Below, piece by piece: positions 22,310 to 27,222 of a stretch of DNA of 27,222 bases. Numbering within the stretch: the first letter of the stretch is position 1; every line of letters begins with the position of its first letter. This DNA is from Paenibacillaceae bacterium UBA6304 (GTDB lineage: Bacteria; Bacillota; Bacilli; Paenibacillales; Paenibacillaceae). The stretch lies in assembly GCA_002439285.1 (NCBI GenBank), contig DJTQ01000113.1:1-27222 (forward strand), in the 5' to 3' direction. Under the pieces are notes generated by a model, which searched no databases, was not told where the DNA came from, and was given only the letters and a program-made list of their open reading frames with translations. The translations under genes were made by a program, and so were the position numbers.

Positions 22310-22338
22310 AGTATACTCCACATCCCCGTTACCCTCAA
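22310..22338 (-). promoter_or_regulatory. Promoter of the HesB-type gene
   Basis: Minus-strand TTGAGG, a 17-base spacer and TATACT, about 25 bases before the start codon region. Confidence 0.6.
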
Positions 22339-22388
22339 GCGAGTGTGATTTATATAGCAGCGCATTAGTTTTCCACTTGTTCCATGTG

Positions 22389-22417
22389 TTGTCCCTTTTC
22401 AAATCGAGGTTTATAAT
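22389..22417 (+). promoter_or_regulatory. Promoter of the MqnE-like gene
   Basis: TTGTCC, a 17-base spacer and TATAAT, 70 bases upstream of the ATG at 22488. Confidence 0.75.
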
Positions 22418-22487
22418 GGGAAAGTGGTTTAAAATGCCTGTAACGAGGGATCCGGAGAGATCCTCTAAAGGAAACGGAGGTAACGTC

Positions 22488-23594
22488 ATGTTCACGACTG
22501 CAACAACGAACATCGATAGAAGAATGGCTGAAATAGTGGAAAAAGTACGGCAAGGGGAACGCTTGACCCTCGAGGACGGGGTATATTTATATGAAAGCGA
22601 CGATTTGCTAACCATTGGTCAGTTGGCCAATGAGGTCAATTTGCGAAAGAATGGGAAGAAAGTTTATTTTATCGAAAACATGAGCCTTTACTTCACCAAT
22701 ATTTGCGAATCGCATTGCGCATTCTGCAACTTCCGCAGGGACCAGGGTGAAGAAGGATCCTATACTTTATCCGGCGAGGAAATGATCGCCTACGTAGAGC
22801 AGCATATTACTCCTGGGGTACGCGAATTCCACATCGTGGGCGGACATAACCAGCATGTTCCGTTCCAATACTATGTAGATTCTCTCAAAGCACTCAACGA
22901 GCGTTTCCCGGACATTACGATCAAAGCTTATACTGCGGCGGAGATTGAATTTTTCACCCGGATTAGCGGGCTCAGTACGAAGGAAGTCCTGATGGAGCTG
23001 CAGAAGGCCGGACTGAAAACGTTGACCGGAGGCGGCGCTGAAATTTTATCCGACCAGTATCGGGAGAAAATGAAAGTGGAAAAAGCCAATGTTGACCAAT
23101 ATTTGGATGTCCATCGGACCGCTCACAAGCTGGGGATGAAAACTCATACGACCATGCTCTATGGTTCCATTGAATCCCATGAGGACCGGATCCGTCATAT
23201 GATCCAGATCCGCGAGCTTCAGGACGAGACCGGCGGGTTTATGGTATTCATTCCGTTGTCCATGCAGCCCCGCAACAAGAACGCGGGAATCATGCGTCGT
23301 AATTCGGCTTATGAGGATCTCAAGACCATTGCAATCAGCCGCTTGATGCTGGACAACATTCAGCATATCAAAGCTTATTTCATTAATATCGGCGTTCAGT
23401 TGACCCAGGTTGCTCTCACCTTTGGCGCTTCCGATGTGCATGGCACGATTCTTAGAGAGCAGATCAGCCATGCGGCAGGCGCTCTGACGCCGGACGGCTT
23501 GACCCGCAAAGAGCTCGTGTGGCTGGTTAAAGGGGCCGGACGGATTCCGGTCGAGCGGGACACCTTCTATAATGAAGTCCAGGTATATGAATAA
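22488..23594 (+). CDS. mqnE: Radical SAM aminofutalosine synthase (MqnE-like)
   Basis: 368 residues. The radical SAM cluster is C73, C77, C80 (CESHCAFC). Next come EFHIVGGHN, IKAYTAAEIEFF, LTGGGAEIL, HRTAHKLGMKTHTTMLYG, and RELQDETGGF, the order seen in MqnE of the futalosine route to menaquinone. MqnE joins the MqnA product to SAM to make aminofutalosine. ATG at 22488 has GGAGG seven bases upstream; in-frame ATGs before it precede that site. No other mqn gene is visible. CofH or MqnC are relatives and the main alternatives. It heads a likely operon with the NDH-2-like flavoprotein. Confidence 0.82.
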   Translation: MFTTATTNIDRRMAEIVEKVRQGERLTLEDGVYLYESDDLLTIGQLANEVNLRKNGKKVYFIENMSLYFTNICESHCAFCNFRRDQGEEGSYTLSGEEMIAYVEQHITPGVREFHIVGGHNQHVPFQYYVDSLKALNERFPDITIKAYTAAEIEFFTRISGLSTKEVLMELQKAGLKTLTGGGAEILSDQYREKMKVEKANVDQYLDVHRTAHKLGMKTHTTMLYGSIESHEDRIRHMIQIRELQDETGGFMVFIPLSMQPRNKNAGIMRRNSAYEDLKTIAISRLMLDNIQHIKAYFINIGVQLTQVALTFGASDVHGTILREQISHAAGALTPDGLTRKELVWLVKGAGRIPVERDTFYNEVQVYE

Positions 23595-23643
23595 GGCTTA
23601 GCGGGCTCCCAAAACAGCCCCCGGCGGAAAGGAATACGAGGAG

Positions 23644-24711
23644 ATGAAACAATTCGTTATTCTGGGTGGAGGCTATGGCGGAACCACCATTATTCACGAA
23701 CTTTTTAAAGGACATATTCCTGCGGATATTCAAATTACGCTGATTGACAGAATGCCGTTTCAAAGCCTAAAGACCGAATACTACGCTTTAGCCGCCGGTA
23801 CGGCGTCGGATCACGAGCTTCGGGTTCCCTTTCCCCATTACCATGACCTGAATATCAAGTATGGGGAAGTTGAATCCGTCGATCTCGAGAACCGGAAGAT
23901 CTATTTTGCCGAGGGGAAAGAGCCCGCCTTAGAATACGATCAGCTTGTCATTGCTCTGGGCTGTACCGATAACTACCACAACATTCCGGGTGCGGAAGAG
24001 TTCTCCTGTAGCATCCAATCCTTCTCGGCGGTACGCGAAACCTATATGAGGCTGAACAATGCCAAGCCTTACAGCCAAATCAACATCGTAGGGGGCGGAC
24101 TCAGCGGCGTCGAGATTGCGGCGGAACTCCGGGAGAGCCGTCCCGATTTGAACATTGCACTCATTGACCGCGGGTCCCGCCTGCTCTCGGCTTTTCCGCC
24201 AAAAGTGTCTACCTATGTTACAAAGTGGTTCCACGAACATGAGGTGGAGACGCTCTCCCATATCTCGATTCAATCTCTGGAGGCGGGAGTCATCCATCAT
24301 GAGAACGGGAATTTGTTATCCGATGTCACCGTTTGGACGGCGGGAATCCGGCCGGTTGAGCTCGTTCAGAATCTGAACGTTGCCAAGGACCGCCAAGGTC
24401 GCGTACTGCTTGGAGAGTATTATCAGATTCCGGATTATCCGGAAGTTTTCGTCTGCGGAGACTGTGCCAGTCTTCCTTACGCTCCAAGTGCTCAGGCAGC
24501 CGAAGGCCAAGGCCACCAGATTGCCCATATTGTCTCTGCCCAATGGCGCGGAGAAACGCCGAGACTTCAACCGATCAAGCTGAAGGGCACGTTAGGTTCC
24601 CTCGGCAAAAAGGCCGGATTCGGCTTAATGGGCAGATCCCAGGTTACCGGCCGCGTGCCGCGTTTGCTTAAGAGCGGTGTGCTTTGGCTATCCAAGCACC
24701 ATCTAGGGTAA
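23644..24711 (+). CDS. NDH-2-like pyridine nucleotide-disulfide oxidoreductase
   Basis: 355-residue FAD/NAD(P) flavoprotein. FAD site FVILGGGYGG (4-13), NAD site INIVGGGLSGVEIAAEL in the middle, and VFVCGDCASLPYAPSAQAA near the end. Similar to B. subtilis YutJ/YumB, NADH dehydrogenase-like proteins. It lacks the long C-terminal hydrophobic anchor of the ndh product at 14435, though a short amphipathic end remains (RLLKSGVLWLSK). AAAGGA lies about ten bases upstream. It follows the MqnE-like gene by 49 bases and probably shares its transcript. Confidence 0.88.
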   Translation: MKQFVILGGGYGGTTIIHELFKGHIPADIQITLIDRMPFQSLKTEYYALAAGTASDHELRVPFPHYHDLNIKYGEVESVDLENRKIYFAEGKEPALEYDQLVIALGCTDNYHNIPGAEEFSCSIQSFSAVRETYMRLNNAKPYSQINIVGGGLSGVEIAAELRESRPDLNIALIDRGSRLLSAFPPKVSTYVTKWFHEHEVETLSHISIQSLEAGVIHHENGNLLSDVTVWTAGIRPVELVQNLNVAKDRQGRVLLGEYYQIPDYPEVFVCGDCASLPYAPSAQAAEGQGHQIAHIVSAQWRGETPRLQPIKLKGTLGSLGKKAGFGLMGRSQVTGRVPRLLKSGVLWLSKHHLG

Positions 24712-24734
24712 CGGAATAAGAGATTTCTTCTATA

Positions 24735-24974
24735 CTAATCTAACGACTCAATCTCTTTGATTAGTTCCAGAATGACATCATACAACTGTTCAGCGGTTTC
24801 TGCAGCCACGGTGTCTCCATTAACCAAGGCGTACGGAGACATGTAACACATCCCGCAGCCCGTAAGGCAACCGTACTCGATGACTTCGCAATCGTGCTGT
24901 TCTTTCAGCCGATTCAAGATGACATCCGTTCCAAACCCGGCATTATTTGCACAAAATTCAATAATTGGTTTCAA
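24735..24974 (-). CDS. YuzB-family cysteine-rich protein (DUF1450)
   Basis: 79 residues with C8 (EFCANN) and the cluster C29, C36, C40, C43 ([12 protein letters not shown]), the pattern of the YuzB/DUF1450 family. A thin ferredoxin-like or metal-binding role is possible but unproven. The start is TTG at 24972-24974 with GGGAGAGG five bases upstream; no ATG fits. It is convergent with the NDH-2-like gene (23 bases apart, no terminator seen) and divergent from the NifU-C gene, as in the yuzB-yutI-yutJ neighbourhood of B. subtilis. Confidence 0.88.
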   Translation of the reverse strand: MKPIIEFCANNAGFGTDVILNRLKEQHDCEVIEYGCLTGCGMCYMSPYALVNGDTVAAETAEQLYDVILELIKEIESLD

Positions 24975-25056
24975 CCGCACCTCTCCCGTCGGTGAAGCAT
25001 TTAAATTTAAAGGTTTTTGTAATATAATATATAGGAAAGGAAAGGAGTTGAAAACA

Positions 25057-25302
25057 ATGAGTGAAAACGTACAAGATAAATTGTATGACGAGGTGCTGGA
25101 AGTTCTGGACAAACTTCGCCCCTTCCTGCAACGTGACGGCGGAGACGTCGAATTGGTCGACGTGGAGGACGGAATCGTCAAGCTGAGATTGATGGGTGCC
25201 TGCGGCAGTTGCCCAAGCTCCACCATTACTCTCAAAGCCGGGATCGAACGCGCACTGTTTGAAGAAGTTGAAGGCGTGCAAGAGGTCGTACAAGTATTTT
25301 AA
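25057..25302 (+). CDS. nifU: NifU C-terminal domain iron-sulfur scaffold
   Basis: 81 residues: [20 protein letters not shown], then [12 protein letters not shown] with C49 and C52 that hold the cluster between two subunits. Same length and layout as B. subtilis YutI. AAAGGAG lies nine bases upstream of the ATG, with TATAAT near 25023-25028 as a probable -10. A terminator follows, so it is a single-gene unit. It delivers Fe-S clusters to target enzymes. Confidence 0.94.
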   Translation: MSENVQDKLYDEVLEVLDKLRPFLQRDGGDVELVDVEDGIVKLRLMGACGSCPSSTITLKAGIERALFEEVEGVQEVVQVF

Positions 25303-25322
25303 GATATACAGCAGCACAAATA

Positions 25323-25364
25323 ACACGGTCATCCGGCATTGCCGGAGGGACCGTGTTTTTATTT
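25323..25364 (+). terminator. Terminator of the NifU-C gene
   Basis: ACACGGTC / GACCGTGT outer stem and CCGG / CCGG inner stem, followed by TTTTATTTT. Confidence 0.9.
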
Positions 25365-25381
25365 TAGCGATGTGCCGTTAG

Positions 25382-26152
25382 TTAAGAGGGTTTGATCCAC
25401 GGACGAATCGGATCGAGTCCTCCGGAAATGTCCATGATGTTGCCGGTAATAAAATCGGAGTCTTTATGACAAAGGAACGAAATCACGCGCGCGATATCCT
25501 CTCCGCTGCCCGGACGGCCCAAAGGCGTCTCCCCGTCGGATAATTCGCGTGCTTCATCGATCGAAATCTCTTTATTCCGGCCGCGGATATCACCAGGGCA
25601 CACCATATTTACTGTAATGCCGTAGGAAGCTTCTTCTACCGCCAAGGTTTTCGTAAAAGAGACGAGCCCGGTTTTGGCGGCAGCATACACCGCACGGTGC
25701 GGCCAAGCCCGGGATTCCGAAGCATGACCAAACCCGAAATGGATAATGCGTCCCCAGCCTTTGTTCCGCATGCCCGGAAGGACCAGATGATCCAGAAGCA
25801 GGGTGCCGACCAAGTTACCGTTCATCATCGCCAGAATATCCTGTTGGCTGTAGTCTGTGAATAACTTTCGCTCACGGATAAACGGCCCGGCATTATTCAC
25901 AAGGATGTCGATCGTTCCCAGGCAATCCTGAACTTGATTGGCCAGCGTCTCAATTTCATCCTGCCGGGAGATATCCCCCTGAACGGCGATGCAACGAACG
26001 CCCAGCTTTTCAATCTCGGATTGAAGGGCCTGCGCTTCCGATTCACTATGTACATAATTCAGCGCGATATGGCAGCCTTGCTCCGCCAGCGTCAGCGCGG
26101 TCTTCTTGCCCAAGCCTTTGGCGCTTCCCGTAATCAGGGCGACTTTTCCCAT
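25382..26152 (-). CDS. Short-chain dehydrogenase/reductase
   Basis: 256 residues, classical SDR layout: cofactor loop TGSAKGLG (about 8-15), NNAG in the middle, active-site YAAAK, PGD after the sheet, and a C-terminal DISGGLDP typical of FabG-like enzymes. The substrate is unknown. The residue 13 before the active-site Tyr, normally Ser, reads His (segment FGFGHASES), with Ser two residues later. ATG at 26150-26152 has AAGGA six bases upstream. It lies downstream of metQ behind a terminator. Confidence 0.88.
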   Translation of the reverse strand: MGKVALITGSAKGLGKKTALTLAEQGCHIALNYVHSESEAQALQSEIEKLGVRCIAVQGDISRQDEIETLANQVQDCLGTIDILVNNAGPFIRERKLFTDYSQQDILAMMNGNLVGTLLLDHLVLPGMRNKGWGRIIHFGFGHASESRAWPHRAVYAAAKTGLVSFTKTLAVEEASYGITVNMVCPGDIRGRNKEISIDEARELSDGETPLGRPGSGEDIARVISFLCHKDSDFITGNIMDISGGLDPIRPWIKPS

Positions 26153-26259
26153 CAACGTCCTTCTCCTCCTCACCAATACCTTCTTTTCAAGTATAAAAGA
26201 TTTAAGACTTTCCCACAAACGCTGTCCCTCTGTTCTTAGTTGCTTGTCTTCAAGATACA

Positions 26260-26291
26260 ACAAAAATCCCGCTGCAGCAAAGCAGCGGGAT
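26260..26291 (-). terminator. metQ terminator
   Basis: Minus-strand ATCCCGCTGC / GCAGCGGGAT perfect 10-pair stem followed by TTTTGTTG, between metQ and the SDR gene. Confidence 0.9.
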
Positions 26292-26316
26292 GACCTGTAA
26301 TTCAATGAATTCGTTC

Positions 26317-27183
26317 TTAAAATGCCGGTACCAAAGCACCTTTATAGGTATCTTGGATAAATGTCTTAACATCTTCGGAAGTCAGCGCCTTGGCCAGCTT
26401 CTGGATCGCTTCGGAATCCTTGTTGTCCGGACGGGATACCAGGATGTTGGTATACGGCGAATCTGCATCCTCAATGAACAACGCATCGGCTACCGGGTTG
26501 AGATCGGCCTCAAGCGCATAGTTCGTGTTGATCAATGCGAGCTCCACTTCTTCCAATTGACGCGGAAGCATCGCGGCATCGGCTTCGATGAACTTCAGGT
26601 TTTTCGCATTCTCGGTGATATCCGCTTTGGTGGCCGTAATTCCGGCACCTTCCTTAAGCTTGATCAGGCCTTGCTTCTCAAGCAGCAACAGTGCGCGTCC
26701 GCCGTTCGTCACATCGTTTGGAATCGCCACTTTCGCGCCATCTGCAATTTCATCCACAGATTTCAGCGATTTGGAGTAAGCACCCATCGGTTCGACGTGG
26801 ACGCCGACCACGGACACCAAATCAAATTTGTTTTGTGCGTTTTGCTCATCAAGATAAGGCTGATGCTGGAAATAGTTCGCGTCCAGTTGTTTCTCGAATA
26901 CTTGAACGTTCGGCTGAACATAATCCGTGAATTCTCTGACTTCCAGCTCCACGCCCTCTTCCTTCAACTTCGGCGCAATAAACTTAAGGATGTCTGCATG
27001 CGGTACGGTGGCGCCTACCACCAGCTTGACCGATTCAGTAGCGGCCGGGGTATTCGCGGCATCGTTCTCGGCAGCCGGCGTATTAGCCGCCCCCGAGTTG
27101 TCGTTCTTTGCATTGTTGTTTCCGCAAGCGGCAAGCACCAGAACCAAAGCCAGCGTCAATAACGAAAAAGTCCATTTTTTCAT
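26317..27183 (-). CDS. metQ: Methionine ABC transporter substrate-binding lipoprotein
   Basis: 288 residues, NlpA/MetQ family. Signal peptide with lipobox LAAC (C20), then an Asn/Ala/Pro linker holding a duplicated AANTPAA unit, then the binding domain: KLVVGATVPHADILKFIAP, EFTDYVQPN, NYFQHQPYLD, VAIPNDVTNGGRALLLLE and the NTNYA region. It captures methionine (or its D-form) for the MetNP permease, whose genes usually lie directly upstream and would be beyond the right edge. AGGAGG is about nine bases upstream of the ATG. Confidence 0.95.
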   Translation of the reverse strand: MKKWTFSLLTLALVLVLAACGNNNAKNDNSGAANTPAAENDAANTPAATESVKLVVGATVPHADILKFIAPKLKEEGVELEVREFTDYVQPNVQVFEKQLDANYFQHQPYLDEQNAQNKFDLVSVVGVHVEPMGAYSKSLKSVDEIADGAKVAIPNDVTNGGRALLLLEKQGLIKLKEGAGITATKADITENAKNLKFIEADAAMLPRQLEEVELALINTNYALEADLNPVADALFIEDADSPYTNILVSRPDNKDSEAIQKLAKALTSEDVKTFIQDTYKGALVPAF

Positions 27184-27222
27184 ACAGTATGACCTCCTAA
27201 TATTTTTTGAATAAGGATGTTG

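Noticed and set aside
24735..25235. Extended minus-strand frame of 166 codons over yuzB and nifU
   Set aside because: Only the last 79 residues match the YuzB family; the upstream part is antisense to the NifU-C gene and its promoter.
26290..27162. Long plus-strand open frame opposite metQ
   Set aside because: Shadow of metQ: composition is atypical and it spans the metQ terminator and the whole metQ frame.

Overview
The window looks like chromosomal DNA of a Paenibacillus-type Bacillota. Strong AGGAGG-like ribosome binding sites, frequent GTG/TTG starts, sigma-A promoters, the primosome pair dnaB-dnaI, Sda, HemQ, and the TasA/SipW/SinR biofilm genes all point that way. This placement is inference from protein families, not from a database match.

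Layout, left to right. (1) 1-915: 5' part of a KtrB/TrkH potassium transporter gene (minus strand) preceded by a ydaO-type cyclic di-AMP riboswitch with a terminator. (2) 1140-5660: CPBP intramembrane protease, uvrC, trxA, and a 51-residue membrane protein. (3) 5666-8336: one copy of a dispersed repeat, then the primosome genes dnaI and dnaB (minus). (4) 8507-12264: a biofilm-matrix locus. It holds a small SinI-like anti-repressor gene (minus) whose leader matches the cyclic di-GMP-I (GEMM) riboswitch, a divergent operon of an unusual TapA-position gene, sipW and tasA with SinR-like operators upstream, and sinR with its own promoter. (5) 12292-13600: YuiB-like membrane protein and hemQ. (6) 13600-14172: gene-free stretch with four copies of a palindromic element and hairpins. 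(7) 14173-17363: type II NADH dehydrogenase with a Rex-like operator over its -10, ferredoxin-NADP reductase YumC, and a zinc-ribbon protein whose ribosome binding site is buried in a hairpin. (8) 17400-20445: sda with a DnaA-box cluster, a YheC/D-type ATP-grasp protein, a small membrane protein, a second (inverted) copy of the dispersed repeat, and an AI-2E family transporter. (9) 20583-21900: AT-rich accessory patch with a SMI1/KNR4 protein and a lipoprotein, bounded by two related terminators. (10) 21930-27183: Fe-S and quinone genes (HesB/ErpA type, MqnE-like, a second NDH-2-like flavoprotein, YuzB, NifU-C), an SDR and MetQ.

The most notable system is the biofilm locus. If the aptamer call is right, cyclic di-GMP would act on the SinI anti-repressor. 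SinI would titrate SinR, and SinR would control the TasA fibre operon from operators in the same divergent intergenic region. The parts are known families, but this wiring and the TapA-position protein are not ones I know to have been described. A second second-messenger switch (cyclic di-AMP on potassium uptake) lies about 8 kb away. A further theme is respiration and redox: two NDH-2-type flavoproteins, YumC, MqnE, thioredoxin, and Fe-S assembly factors.
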